Assembly (NCBI GenBank): GCA_965221835.1
Contig: OZ244916.1
Location: forward strand, 310,001 to 374,000
Direction of reading: 5' to 3'
Length of the DNA stretch: 64,000 nt
DNA from: Persebacter sp965221835
GTDB lineage: Bacteria; Pseudomonadota; Gammaproteobacteria; Tethybacterales; Persebacteraceae
The notes under the pieces are model-generated. The model did no database searches. It saw only the letters and a program-made list of their open reading frames with translations, and had not been told where the DNA came from. The translations under genes were made by a program, and so were the position numbers. Positions 7,518 through 18,400 of the stretch are shown here, piece by piece. The first letter of the stretch is position 1. Every line of letters begins with the position of its first letter.

Positions 7518-8376
7518 GAACGAAAATAATAACACATTCACACCGGCGGGATATTTGTCCGCCGTATTTTTTTGCGGCACCGATGCGGCGGCGTTTTTGC
7601 AGGGGCAGTTGAGCGCGGATGTCGCCGGAATGTCGCCGGGATGTTGGCGGCGCGCCGCGTATTGTTCGCCGAAAGGGCGGGCGTTGGCGACGATGATTAT
7701 TGTTCGCCGCACGGAAGATGAGTTTGTCGCGTTGCTGCCGGAATCGGTTGCCGGATTTGTCGTCGACCGCCTGTCTCGTTTTATATTGCGCGCGAAAGTG
7801 CGGATTTTGCGTCCGCCGTGCGCGATTGAGGCGCGCGTTTCCGACAATCACGACAGCGGATTATTGCGCGGCGGCGATGTGCGCGAAGAAGACGGCGCGT
7901 TGTATGTGGACGAAGGCGGCGGCGCAATTTTGCGGGTGCGTTTAGAATCGGCGGCGGTGGCGGGAGATGATTCCGCGTGGCGATTGATGCAGATTATGCG
8001 CGGCGTGCCGTGGATTGACGCTGCCGTTTCCGACCGTTTGGTGCCGCAATATTTTAATTTTGACCTTCTCGGCGGCGTGGATTTTCGGAAAGGGTGTTAT
8101 GTCGGGCAGGAAATTGTCGCCCGTTTGCATTATCTCGGCAATGTCCGGCGGCGCGGGTATATTTTGCGCGGCGGCGGCGAGATTCCGGCGGACACGGCAA
8201 CGGAAATCGTCAATGCGGTTGCCGCCCGTGATGGATTTTTTGCGTTTGTCGTGGCATCGCGCGAGACCGAAAAAAACATGCGAGGCGAAGACGGCGAACG
8301 GGAGTTGCGCGAACCGCCGTACGGATTGCCGACAGCGGAAGAGGACCAAAAACCGAAGCCGAAAGTCGGGGGATAA
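7516..8376 (+). CDS. ygfZ: folate-binding protein YgfZ (Fe-S cluster repair/assembly factor)
   Basis: 286-residue member of the YgfZ/GcvT-like family, tetrahydrofolate-dependent factors that support activity of certain Fe-S enzymes. The family signature K-G-C-Y-x-G-Q-E is present as KGCYVGQE near residues 191-198. The N-terminal part resembles the aminomethyltransferase fold (FFCGTDAAAFLQGQLSADV). The C-terminal domain is short and ends in a charged, Pro/Lys-rich tail. ATG 7516 begins MNENNNTFTPAGYLS; GGAAG at 7502-7506 is a plausible ribosome binding site. An upstream in-frame ATG (7357) is rejected because it would add low-complexity sequence antisense to the membrane protein. Confidence 0.9.
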   Translation: MNENNNTFTPAGYLSAVFFCGTDAAAFLQGQLSADVAGMSPGCWRRAAYCSPKGRALATMIIVRRTEDEFVALLPESVAGFVVDRLSRFILRAKVRILRPPCAIEARVSDNHDSGLLRGGDVREEDGALYVDEGGGAILRVRLESAAVAGDDSAWRLMQIMRGVPWIDAAVSDRLVPQYFNFDLLGGVDFRKGCYVGQEIVARLHYLGNVRRRGYILRGGGEIPADTATEIVNAVAARDGFFAFVVASRETEKNMRGEDGERELREPPYGLPTAEEDQKPKPKVGG

Positions 8377-8397
8377 TTGGCGGCGCGTCAATTGAAA

Positions 8398-8427
8398 TTG
8401 GTGCGGCGCGAATTTTTGTGGTATACT
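8398..8427 (+). promoter_or_regulatory. predicted rplU promoter
   Basis: TTGGTG (8398-8403), 18-bp spacer, TATACT (8422-8427). It would start a leader of about 35 nt in front of the ribosomal protein operon. Confidence 0.5.
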
Positions 8428-8433
8428 ATCAGT

Positions 8434-8454
8434 CCGCCCGCAAAAGAAGGGCGG
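8434..8454 (+). promoter_or_regulatory. short leader hairpin before rplU
   Basis: CCGCCC (8434-8439) pairs with GGGCGG (8449-8454) across a 9-nt A-rich loop, ending just before the GGAG of rplU. It could be a target for ribosomal-protein autoregulation, but it is small and that role is a guess. Confidence 0.35.
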
Positions 8455-8467
8455 CGGAGAAATAACA

Positions 8468-8794
8468 GTGGAAAGTGCAATTTTAGTTTCCGGCAACAGA
8501 CAATATCGCGTTCGCGCAGGCGACACCATTTTGGTCGATCGGCTGGACGGCGAGGCGGGCGATTCTTTTTTGTTTGAAAAAGTGATGATGCTGGAAGGCG
8601 ATGGCGGCGTTCGCGCGGGCGCACCGTATCTGGAAAACGCATCGGTGCGGGCGACCGTATTGGAACATTTGCGCGGCGAAAAAATTCGCGTATTCAAAAT
8701 GCGCCGCCGCAAAAAAAGCCGCCGGACGCAGGGACACCGGCAAGATTTGTCGCGTGTACGGATTGACGGCATAAACGCCGCAACGACAAAATAA
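8468..8794 (+). CDS. rplU: 50S ribosomal protein L21
   Basis: 108 residues, close to the usual ~103. Family features: start ESAILVSGNRQYRVRAGDTI, the V/I-rich central beta strands and a basic C-terminus rich in RRKKSRR that binds 23S rRNA. Translation starts at GTG 8468, supported by GGAG about 10 nt upstream; no in-frame ATG would retain the conserved N-terminus. It heads rplU-rpmA-obgE, the standard order in proteobacteria, with proB and ispB following in overlapping frames. Confidence 0.96.
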   Translation: MESAILVSGNRQYRVRAGDTILVDRLDGEAGDSFLFEKVMMLEGDGGVRAGAPYLENASVRATVLEHLRGEKIRVFKMRRRKKSRRTQGHRQDLSRVRIDGINAATTK

Positions 8795-8812
8795 CCGAAA
8801 GAGAGAAAAACA

Positions 8813-9088
8813 ATGGCGCAAAAGAAAGCCGGCGGCTCGTCCAAAAACGGGCGCGATTCCAATCCAAAATATCTGGGCGTGAAATGTTTCGGCGGTCAGG
8901 CGGTGCAACCGGGCGCGATTATCGTCCGGCAGCGCGGCACTCGCTTTCATCCCGGCAAAAATGTCGGCATGGGGCGCGATCATACGCTGTTTTGTTTGCG
9001 TCCCGGCGTGGTCGTTTTTCAACGACACGGACCGGCAAACCGGCACTATGTCAATGTGCTGCCGCCGGACGGAACCGCTTCCCGATAA
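8813..9088 (+). CDS. rpmA: 50S ribosomal protein L27
   Basis: 91 residues. The classical start [20 protein letters not shown] is the flexible tail that reaches the peptidyl-transferase centre, followed by [20 protein letters not shown] and [20 protein letters not shown], all near-invariant in bacteria. GAAAGAGAG precedes ATG 8813. It lies 18 bp after rplU in the same operon. Confidence 0.98.
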   Translation: MAQKKAGGSSKNGRDSNPKYLGVKCFGGQAVQPGAIIVRQRGTRFHPGKNVGMGRDHTLFCLRPGVVVFQRHGPANRHYVNVLPPDGTASR

Positions 9089-9131
9089 CCGTCCGGACGG
9101 GCGTCGGGCGGCGCTTTCCATCATCGGCGCG

Positions 9132-10142
9132 ATGAAAAAAAGTTTTATTGACGAAACCGGCATTGTTGTTGTCGGCGGCGATGGCGGCGACGGGATAGTC
9201 AGTTTTTTGCGCGAACGCGGCAAACCATTTGGCGGTCCGAACGGCGGCGATGGCGGAAAAGGCGGCGATGTGCGGATTCTCGCCGATCGGCGGGTGAAAA
9301 CTTTGCTTGAATTGGGGCGGCGGCGGCGGGTTGCGGCGGGGCGGGGCGGACATGGCGGCGGCGGCGATTGCAACGGCGCAGGCGGAAAAGATGTGATGTT
9401 GCGCGCCCCGGTCGGCACCCGCATTTATGACGGCGACACCGGTGCGTTGCATATTGATTTGATGCGTGACGGGCAAGTTTGTCTTCTGGCGGGCGGCGGA
9501 CGCGGCGGATTGGGAAACCGCCATTTTAAGAGCGCGACAAATCGCGCCCCCCGCCGCCGCACCGAAGGCGAAACCGGCGAAGAAAGATATTTTCGTTTGG
9601 AGTTGCGATTGCTCGCCGATGTCGGACTCATCGGGCTGCCGAACGCCGGAAAATCTTCGCTTTTGCGGGCGCTTTCGGCGGCGCGTCCAAAAGTCGCCTC
9701 GTATCCTTTCACAACTTTGACGCCGCAACTCGGCGTGATAGATTCCGGCGACGGCGATGCGGTGACGATTGCCGATGTGCCGGGTTTGATTCGCGGCGCG
9801 GCGTCCGGGGCGGGACTCGGCGCGCGATTTTTGCGTCACTTGACGCGCACCGCGCTGTTGTGCCATGTCGTGGATATGAGCGCCGAAGATCCGGTTGCCG
9901 ATTGTTTGCAAGTGCATAACGAGTTGGAAGAAGATGACGCGCCGCTGGCGGGAAAACCGCGGTGGCTGGTTTTGAACAAATCCGATTTATTGACGGCGGA
10001 ATCGCGGCAAAAATGTCGCGACACGATGCGTTCGCGGTTTCCACATTTTGCGCGGGTGTATGTCGTTTCCGCGCTTGCCGGCGAAGGCGCGCCGTCTTTT
10101 TCCCGCGATTTGTTGAGGCATTATGCGGCGGACACGGTTTAA
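9132..10142 (+). CDS. obgE: GTPase Obg/CgtA
   Basis: 336-residue ribosome-associated GTPase involved in 50S maturation and growth control. The N-terminal glycine-rich Obg domain is clear (GGDGGDGIVSFLRERGKPFG, several GG-D-GG turns). G motifs follow: G1 LPNAGKSS near residues 168-175, G3 DVPGLIRGA, G4 NKSD and G5 SAL. The protein ends soon after G5, lacking the acidic C-terminal extension of the E. coli form. ATG 9132 begins MKKSFIDETGIVVVGG; in-frame starts further upstream overlap rpmA and are rejected. Its 3' end overlaps proB by 20 bp. Confidence 0.97.
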   Translation: MKKSFIDETGIVVVGGDGGDGIVSFLRERGKPFGGPNGGDGGKGGDVRILADRRVKTLLELGRRRRVAAGRGGHGGGGDCNGAGGKDVMLRAPVGTRIYDGDTGALHIDLMRDGQVCLLAGGGRGGLGNRHFKSATNRAPRRRTEGETGEERYFRLELRLLADVGLIGLPNAGKSSLLRALSAARPKVASYPFTTLTPQLGVIDSGDGDAVTIADVPGLIRGAASGAGLGARFLRHLTRTALLCHVVDMSAEDPVADCLQVHNELEEDDAPLAGKPRWLVLNKSDLLTAESRQKCRDTMRSRFPHFARVYVVSALAGEGAPSFSRDLLRHYAADTV

Positions 10143-11238
10143 TCCGCGCCGCGCCATCGTCAAAGTCGGCAGCAGTTTGCTGACCGCCGAAGGCACGCGT
10201 TTAGATTCCGATTATATTTTTGCCCTTTGTACACAAGTGGCGGCGGCGCGGCGCGAAGGGTGCGAAATTGTCGTGGTTTCTTCGGGGGCGGTGGCGGCGG
10301 GAGTGCAGCGTCTCGGCTGGCGGCGGCGTCCGGCGGCGCGGGCGGATGTGCAAGTCGCGGCGGCGGTCGGACAAATGCGATTAATTAACGCGTTTGAAGA
10401 AGGATTTTCGCGTCACGAATTGCACGCCGGACAAGTTTTGTTGACCGCCGAAGATATGGCGCATCGCACGCTGTATTTGAACGCGCGCGCGGCGTTGCGG
10501 CGAATGCTGGCGCACCAAACCGTGCCGGTGGCGAACGAAAACGATGTTATCGCCACAGATGCGGTGCGTTTCGGCGACAACGACCGGCTGGCGGCGCAAA
10601 TTGCGAATTTGTTGGAAGCGGATCTTTTGCTGATGTTGACGGATACGGAAGGATTGCGCACGGCGGATGGCGAAGTCGTGCGGGAGGCATCGGCGAATGA
10701 CGAATCGCTGATGCGACATGTATCGCCCGCCGCTTCTGCGGTCGGTTCCGGCGGAATGGGGGGGAAATTGAACGCCGCCAAAATTGCCGCCCGCAGCGGT
10801 GCGCATTCGCTCATCGCGAACGGTCGCGATCCGCGGGCGTTGGCGCGCGCATTGACCGGCGACGAATCGTTTGGCACTTTGTTGTTCGCCGATATGCCGC
10901 GGTTGTCGGCGCGCAAACGGTGGCTGGCAAGCGGGCTGAATGTTTGCGGCGCGTTGTGTTTGGATTCCGGTGCGGTGCGGGCGGTGGTGGGCGGCAAGCG
11001 GAGTTTGCTGCCGGCGGGTGTGCGGGCGGTGCGCGGCGATTTTGCGCGCGGTGATGCGATTGCGTTGACGGACGAATCCGGGGCGACCGTCGGTTATGCG
11101 TTGGTCAATTACGATGCCGCGGCGGCGCGCAAATTATGCGGCGCCCGCAGCGGCGACATCGCCCGTCTCATCGGTTATATGAACGAGGAAGAAATGGCGC
11201 ATCGCGACAATATGTCCATTTTGGAAACGCCATCGTGA
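10123..11238 (+). CDS. proB: glutamate 5-kinase
   Basis: Phosphorylates L-glutamate in the first step of proline synthesis. 371 residues: an amino-acid-kinase domain (AIVKVGSSLLTAEG, VVSSGAVAAGVQRLGW, VANENDVIATD, GSGGMGGKLNAAKIA) followed by a C-terminal PUA domain from about residue 275 (CGALCLDSGAVRAVVGG, VRGDFARGDAIAL). Normal length. ATG 10123 lies inside the end of obgE and has GAGG about 6 nt upstream, suggesting translational coupling. The TGA stop overlaps the GTG start of ispB (GTGA). Confidence 0.96.
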   Translation: MRRTRFNPRRAIVKVGSSLLTAEGTRLDSDYIFALCTQVAAARREGCEIVVVSSGAVAAGVQRLGWRRRPAARADVQVAAAVGQMRLINAFEEGFSRHELHAGQVLLTAEDMAHRTLYLNARAALRRMLAHQTVPVANENDVIATDAVRFGDNDRLAAQIANLLEADLLLMLTDTEGLRTADGEVVREASANDESLMRHVSPAASAVGSGGMGGKLNAAKIAARSGAHSLIANGRDPRALARALTGDESFGTLLFADMPRLSARKRWLASGLNVCGALCLDSGAVRAVVGGKRSLLPAGVRAVRGDFARGDAIALTDESGATVGYALVNYDAAAARKLCGARSGDIARLIGYMNEEEMAHRDNMSILETPS

Positions 11239-12194
11239 GCGATCTTTCCGCCGAGTTGGCGTTGTACAAAAAAGATTTGCGGCGCATTGCCGAAACCGCG
11301 AAATCGCTGGTGCATTCCGACACGCCGTTGGCGGCGAAAATCGGCATGCGGCAAATGGGCGGCGGCAAACATTTGCGCGCGGCGGTGGCGCTGATTTGCG
11401 GGCGTATGTGCGGGCTGCCTGATACGACAAACGACAAAGTCGCCGCCGCGATAGAAATTATTCACACCGCGACATTGTTGCACGACGATGTGGTGGACGA
11501 TGCACCGATGCGGCGGCGGCAGTCCACGGCGAACCGGGTGTTCGGCAACGCCGCCGCCGTTCTGGTCGGCGATTTTTTATACGCCCGCGCCTCGCAAATA
11601 TTGGCGGAAGTCGGCAGTTTGCCGTTGCTGGCGTGGATTGCAAAAGCGACGAACAGTTTGGCGGAAGGCGAAGTGATGCAGTTGGAACACAGCGGTTTGG
11701 AAATCGGCGAATCGGTTTATTTTGAAATTATCGGGCGCAAGACGGCGAATTTATTTGAAGCGGCGGCGGCGGCGGGGGCGCTGGTGGGCGGACGGGAATC
11801 GTCTTTGCGGGCGTTTGCCGATTACGGTCGTCAGTTGGGAATCGCGTTTCAGTTGGTGGACGATTGTTTGGATTATTCCGGTTCTTACGCAGACACCGGC
11901 AAAAAAATCGGCGCCGATTTTGCCGAAGGAAAAATGACTTTGCCGGTAATTCTCGCACTAAAAAACACGAACGCCGCCGCACGAAAACGATTGTTGTCCG
12001 GCTGGCAAAACGACAACGCCGCCTCGTTCGCCGAAACGCTGCGGCTGGTACAAGACACCGGCGCATTGGATGAAACGCGGCGCAGAGCCGCAGATTGCGC
12101 GCGTCTCGCCGAAGCGGCGTTGTCGCCATTCGCCGAAGACGCCCGCCGCCCGCTGGTCGCATTGGCGCGCGCATCCGTCAATCGTCACCGCTAA
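11235..12194 (+). CDS. ispB: polyprenyl (octaprenyl) diphosphate synthase
   Basis: Builds the long isoprenoid side chain of ubiquinone from FPP and IPP. 319 residues, like IspB (323). The first Asp-rich motif is in LLHDDVVDDAPMRRRQS and the second in FQLVDDCLDYSG; GGGKHLRAAV is the substrate-binding segment. The product chain length cannot be read from sequence by eye. The start is GTG 11235, which overlaps the proB stop by four bases and gives the expected N-terminus (SDLSAELALYKKDLRRI). ispB neighbours rplU in many gammaproteobacteria, usually divergently; here it ends the same co-directional cluster. Confidence 0.93.
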   Translation: MSDLSAELALYKKDLRRIAETAKSLVHSDTPLAAKIGMRQMGGGKHLRAAVALICGRMCGLPDTTNDKVAAAIEIIHTATLLHDDVVDDAPMRRRQSTANRVFGNAAAVLVGDFLYARASQILAEVGSLPLLAWIAKATNSLAEGEVMQLEHSGLEIGESVYFEIIGRKTANLFEAAAAAGALVGGRESSLRAFADYGRQLGIAFQLVDDCLDYSGSYADTGKKIGADFAEGKMTLPVILALKNTNAAARKRLLSGWQNDNAASFAETLRLVQDTGALDETRRRAADCARLAEAALSPFAEDARRPLVALARASVNRHR

Positions 12195-12269
12195 AACACA
12201 TCGCCGCAGTCGCAACAATTTTATTGCTGCAAAAAACATGAGTTTCGTAAACGATAAAAAACGCGCGCC

Positions 12270-12428
12270 AAAATCGCCGGAAAAAAATTTTCGGAATATC
12301 TTAAAAAAAGCAAAATCGCCGAAAAAAAAATTTTCGGAATATCTTAAAAAAAACAAAATCGCCGGAAAAAAATTTTCGGAATATATTAAAAAAGCAAAAC
12401 CGCCGAAAAAAATTTTCGGAATATCTTA
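12270..12428. repeat. ~42-bp tandem repeats with internal hairpins (4 copies)
   Basis: AAAATCGCCGGAAAAAAATT followed by TTCGGAATATCTTAAAAAA repeats with periods of 43, 42 and 40 bp (TCGG at 12291, 12334, 12376, 12416). Each unit contains CCGAAAA...TTTTCGG, able to fold. The array fills the convergent gap between ispB and giant gene A and could act as a bidirectional terminator. A Lys-rich frame on the plus strand (12239-12429) is probably fortuitous. Confidence 0.8.
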
Positions 12429-15400
12429 AAAAAGTAAGTTTGATTCCCAGCCGATTTTAAGATCTTCGTTGCCGTTATGTTCTACATAAACGCCGGTGAG
12501 AAGTTCGCTGATGCCCCATTCTGAAACGGTGTTAATTTGCCAGCGATTTTGTGGTAACGCTATTTCGTTGTCATAACGGGTTTCCAAAATATGCGCAAAT
12601 CGTCCGGCACCGTAGGCGATATAAACGCCGAAACGATTTCGTTCATGCGCCGAGTCGGTTAGTTGCCGTTCGCCGTCCGCCCCGAACGAAAGAAAATATT
12701 CCGGCAATGTCGCATTAAATCCGATGCCGAAATCAAAAACGCTATCTCTGTCGCCCGCTACCGATTGCGAACGCCAACGCAAACTTATTTCTTTGTGCAA
12801 TGAGCCTTTTGCCGGCAACAACGAAATATGTCCGCCTTTCACCCGCGCATGTGTTTCTTTCGTGCGGGCGTCCAAATCATCTTGCAATCCGGGTAAATCA
12901 ATCGCGTCTGTTTGCAGACGCGTTTTGTCAAATCCGCCCGAAAAAGTAATGTCAAAATTGTCCGCCAAATCTTTGCGGCGGGCGGCGCGAATGCCGAACA
13001 ATGTCCGGCGGGCGGATGCTCTGGATGCGTTATCGTGTTCCGCCAAATAAATATCGCCTTCGCCGTAGCCCGCCAATATGCGCACATTCGTCAAATCATC
13101 CGGACGCCATTCCGTATATGGAATCAGCGAACGAATATTCTGCCGCAATTGTCCGTCTACGCCTTTGCGCCATTCCACATCCAAATCCGCATCGTCCGCA
13201 CTGAAAGCGAGTCCGGCGCGCACCGTGTCGCTGATTTGCCGATCCATTCCCGCATGAAAAGATGCATAATCGCCGTGATATTTTACTTCCTCGCCGTCGA
13301 TAATCGGTTTTCCTTTCAATCTACTCCGCGACCCGTGCGCCCACCACGACCATTCTTCGCCCGCTTCGCCGCCCGATTCTTTCAGCGCAAACGAATCCAA
13401 CGCAAACGGCGAATCGGGATGCAAAGAATTTTCATCGCGGCGCGACAATGCCGCGGCGATTTGCGACGGATCTTCAATCGGCGCACCATTCGCACGCCAT
13501 CCGGCTTCGCTATCCAAATGTCCTTCCAACGCGTTCCACAATCCGTCAATCGCCGCAGCATTGACCGCACCAATTATTGCTTCGGCTTTTTCGGATGATA
13601 CTTCGCCCCCCACATTTGCTTCCGCCCGCAACGATGTCCGAAAACCAGCAGCGTCCGCAAAAGTCGCTTCATAAAAAACTTTTCCGGCATGCACCGCCTC
13701 TTCGGTCAAGGTATAACTGCGCGCCATCGCAACAGGCGTATCTGCATACAACCATCTTTCAGAAACAACATTGACGCCGCCATTCGCATCCCGCACATCA
13801 GAAATATCCGCACTTACCACAACCCCCGGCGCCAGCAACTCGCCGGCGACAATTCGCACCGCACCGATAGACGGATAATCAATTTGCACCGGCGCCGAAG
13901 TAAGCGTGACAAAAGTACCAGACAATAACTCCACTTCGGCAATCGCCCGCAAATGATCTTGCGGATTAAAATTCGCCGCTTCCAACTGATGATAGTTGCC
14001 AACACCGCCGACATTCCTTTCATCGGCAAAAGCGATGCCAACGCCTGTTCGCCAACGATAGAAAACTTCGTAATAATCCGATTGTTCCGCGCCAATCAAA
14101 TTCGCCCGTGCCAAATCCTCGCCGAACGCAACGCCTTCGGTTTCTATAACGACCGACCAGTTCGCGATTTCTTCCGGCGACGGCGCGACAATACCGGCAG
14201 CAATCAATCTCGCCGACAACCGAACGGTAAATCCGATTCCGTCAACATACTTCGCCTCCGCCCGCAAGCCGCCCGCCGCAATATCGCGCAAATCATCCGA
14301 CCGCACGACAAGAAAATCGTCATTTTCTTCCATCAACAAAAGATCGTTTATAAACCAATAATATTTTTCAAAACCGCCGCCGTTTTCATCCGATACCGCA
14401 TCCGTCCGCAATCGTATCGTCGACCCCGCAACAATTTCTCCGCCGACCAACTCCAACGAAATTCGACCTTCGGTTTCGCGATTGATCGGCAATATCGCAC
14501 TCGTAATTTGCGTCTCGCCGCCGAACGGATCCGCCGTTCTTGCAATCAGCCGCAACGAATCTCGCGAATCGGAATCATAATCATCCGCATAAATTGTATA
14601 AACCGCTTCCGTTTCGCCGACAAGATCCGCAAAACTTTCCGGCGTATTTCGTTCGCCCGTTTGCCAGCGATATGAAATTGTCAACGCCCCGTTTGCGTCC
14701 GCCAATCCCGCCGCATCCGCCGTCACCAAATCGCCCGCCATCAAACCGGCGGCGACAATTCCCAAACTTCCGCCCGCCGCCGTGTCGGAATGAATCAATG
14801 TCGCCAGATAACTTTGATCAAATCCGCCGAAATCGGTATGCACAACCGAAAGCAAAAGATGCACCGGATTCGCCGAAGTTGCACCGGCAAAATCCGACAA
14901 TGCAAGCGTGTACGATTCCGAATTCGCACCCGAAATTAAATCGTAATTCGTTCCGCCGTCCGTACTCGTATGCCATGAATATGCGAAATCTCCTTCGCCG
15001 TTTGCGTCATTCGGAGCGATTTGCGAAATGTCCGCCGTATATTTTTCATTCGCCGCAAACGAAATCGTTCCCGAAATCGCAACCGTTCCCGTTCCCAAAG
15101 AATCCAACTCATTCGGATTGTTCGGATCGTATTCTTCGTCATCGCCTTCGCCGAATAGTGTGATGGAAAATCTTGTTTCATAGCCGAACGAATCCCGATA
15201 CAAAACTTCCGAATGTAAAACGCCGTTGCGAATTTCCGATAAAGTTAAATTCGCCGATGACAAAATATAAGTCGCCGCATCCGCCCCCGCAATCGCCGCA
15301 CCGTTATCCAAATGCCATGAATGCGAAACGATTCCCCCGCCGTTTATGTCCGAAATTCCCGCCGTGTTTAATTCCACAATCGCATCTTCCGCAATTACGC

Positions 15401-18400
15401 CGCTTTGAATTCCGATTCCCAAACTTCCGCCCGCCGCCGTGTCGGAATGAATCAAAGTTGCCAGATAAAACTCCGAAAATCCGCCCATGTCGGTATGCAC
15501 AACTGAAAGCAAAAGATGCACCGGATTCGCCGAAGTTGCACCGGAAAAATCTGACAACGCAAGCGTGTACGATTCCGAATTCGCATCCGTTATTTGCGTA
15601 TAGTTATTTCCGCCGTCCGTACTCGTATGCCATGAATATGCGAAATCTCCTTCGCCGTTTGCATCATTCGGAGCGATGTCCGAAATGTCCGCCGTGTATT
15701 TTTCATTCGCCGCAAACGAAATCGTTCCCGAAATCGCCACCGTTCCCGTTCCCAAAGAATCCAACTCATTTGGATTGTCCGGATCGTATTCTTCATCATC
15801 GCCTTCGCCGAATAGTGTGATGGAAAATCTTGTTTCATAACCGAAATCATCCCGATATAAAACTTCCGAATGTAAAACGCCGTTGCGAATTTTCGATAAA
15901 GTTAAATTCGCCGCTTGCAATGTATAAGTCGCCGCAGTCGCACCGGCAATCGCCGCACCGTTATCCAAATGCCACGAATGCGAAACGATTCCCCCGCCGT
16001 TTATGTCCGAAATCGCCGCCGTGTCTAATTCCACAACCGCATTTTCGGCAATTACGCCGTTTTGAATTTCAATTCCCAAACTTCCGCCCGCCGCTGTGTC
16101 GGAATGAATCAAAGTCGCCAGATAACTTTGATCAAATCCGCCGAAATCGGTATGCACAACTGAAAGCAAAAGATGCACCGGATTTGCCGAAGTTGCACCG
16201 GCAAAATCCGACAATGCAAGCGTGTACGATTCCGAATTCGCACCCGAAATTAAATCGTAATTCGTTCCGCCGTCCGTACTCGTATGCCATGAATATGCGA
16301 AATCTCCTTCGCCGTTTGCGTCATTCGGAGCGATTTGCGAAATGTCCGCCGTATATCTTTCATTCGCCGCAAACGAAATCGTCCCCGAAATCGCAACCGT
16401 TCCCGTGCCCAAAGAATCCAACTCATTCGGATTGTTCGGATCGTATTCTTCATCATCGCCTTCGCCGAATAGCGTGATGGAAAATCTTGTTTCATAGCCG
16501 AAATCATCCCGATATAAAACTTCCGAATGTAAAACGCCGTTGCGAATTTCCGACAAAGTTAAATTCGCCGCTTGCAAAGTATAAGTCGCCGAAGTTTCGC
16601 CGACAATCGCCGCACCGTTATCCAAATGCCATGAATGCGAAACGATTCCGCCGCCGTTTATGTCCGAAATTCCCGCCGTGTTTAATTCCACAATCGCATC
16701 TTCCGCAATTACGCCGCTTTGAATTCCAATTCCCAAACTTCCGCCCGCCGCCGTGTCGGAATGAATCAAAGTTGCCAAATAAAACTCCGAAAATCCGGCT
16801 GCATCGGTATGCACAACTGAAAGCAAAAGATGCACCGGATTCGCCGAAGTCGCACCGGCAAAATCCGCCAGCGAAAGCGTGTACGATTCCGAATTCGCAT
16901 CCGTTATTTGCGTATAATTATTTCCGCCGTCCGTACTCGCTTGCCATGAATATGAAACCGTACCGATCATGTTTGCATCCGCAATGTTTGTTATCGCTGT
17001 ATATTTCTCACCCGCCGCAAATGAATTCGCACCCGAAATTGAAACGCCGCCTGTGCCGGCAATATCTTGCAAAAAAGATGCCGTTAACGTTTGTGTGTTT
17101 CCGTCCAAATCGGTATGCACCGCCGCAACACCCAGCAGGGCGGGAATGTTTTCATCGGCATTCGCAATATCTTCCGCCCGCAAAGTGTAAGTAGAATCAA
17201 TTCCTAAAATTCCGTTAGTGTTATAGTTGTTGCCGCCGTCAAAACTTATAACCCATTGATAAGTAAAATCGCCGATTCCGTTTCTGTCCGATAATGCGGC
17301 AGTGATTGCAGTGTATATTTCGCCGTCCGCAAACATCGGATTGCCGTCAATTGTGATTTCGCCTTGTGTCGGAATGTTTTCTATTAATGTCGCTGCGAGT
17401 GTGGCTTTATATCCCTCCAAATCGGTATGCACCGCCGAAACCCGCAACCTTGCGGGCGTATTTGGATTCGCCCCCGCAAAATCGCCCGATTCAAATGTAT
17501 ACGATTCGCCAGTTTCGCCCGCAATTTCGTTATAGTTATTTCCGCCGTCAATACTCGAAAACCATTGATAAGTAAATCCGCCGATTTCGTTGCTGTCCGA
17601 TAATTCGGCGGTGATTGCGGTGTATATTTCGCCGTCCGCAAACAATGAACTTCCGTCAATTGTGATTTCGCCTTGTGTCGGCGTATCTTGTACCAAAGAT
17701 GCCGAAAGCGTAAACCGGTATCCGTCCGCATCGGTATGCACAACCGAAACCTGCAACCATGCGGGCGTGTTTTCATCCGCCCCCGCAAAATCGCCCGATT
17801 CCAAAGTATACGATTCGCCGATTTCGCCCGCAATTTCGTTATAGTTATTTCCGCCGTCAATACTCGAAAACCATTGATAAGTAAAATCGCCGATGTCGTT
17901 GCTGTCCGATAATCCGGCGGTGATTGCGGTGTATATTTCGCCGTCCGCAAATGAAGGATTGCCGTCAATTGTGATTTCGCCCTCTGTCGGAATGTTTTGA
18001 ATGAGAATCCCCGAAACCGTTTGTGTGTATCCGTCCGCATCGGTATGTACCGCCGAAACCCGCAACCTTGCGGGCGTATTTGGATTCGCCCCCGCCAAAA
18101 CTCGAGAACCTAATCTATACAATCGGGGGATTTCACTCGTAGGAACATCCTCATAGTTCACGCCGCCGTCAAAACTTATAGCCCATTGAAAATCAGTAAA
18201 AAGTCCGATGCCGTTGCCGTCCGTCAATGCATCGGTTCTTGCGTCGTATGTTTGATCTTTCGCAAACAACGGATTTCCGTCAATTGTCATTTCGCCTTGT
18301 GTCGGAGTATCCTGTTTCAAAGATGCCGAAAGCGTAAACCGGTATCCGTCCGCATCGGTATGCACAACCGAAACCTGCAACCATGCGGGCGTGTTTTCAT

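Noticed and set aside
12239..12429. Lys-rich plus-strand frame with 14-residue repeats after ispB
   Set aside because: No ribosome binding site; repeat lengths of 43, 42 and 40 bp break the codon period, so the array is not selected as coding sequence.
14540..16477. Long Arg/Pro/Ser-rich open frames on the plus strand, opposite gene A (and matching ones opposite gene B)
   Set aside because: They repeat every 657 bp exactly as the real gene does, have biased compositions and lack start signals; they are antisense shadows of the Ig-like modules.
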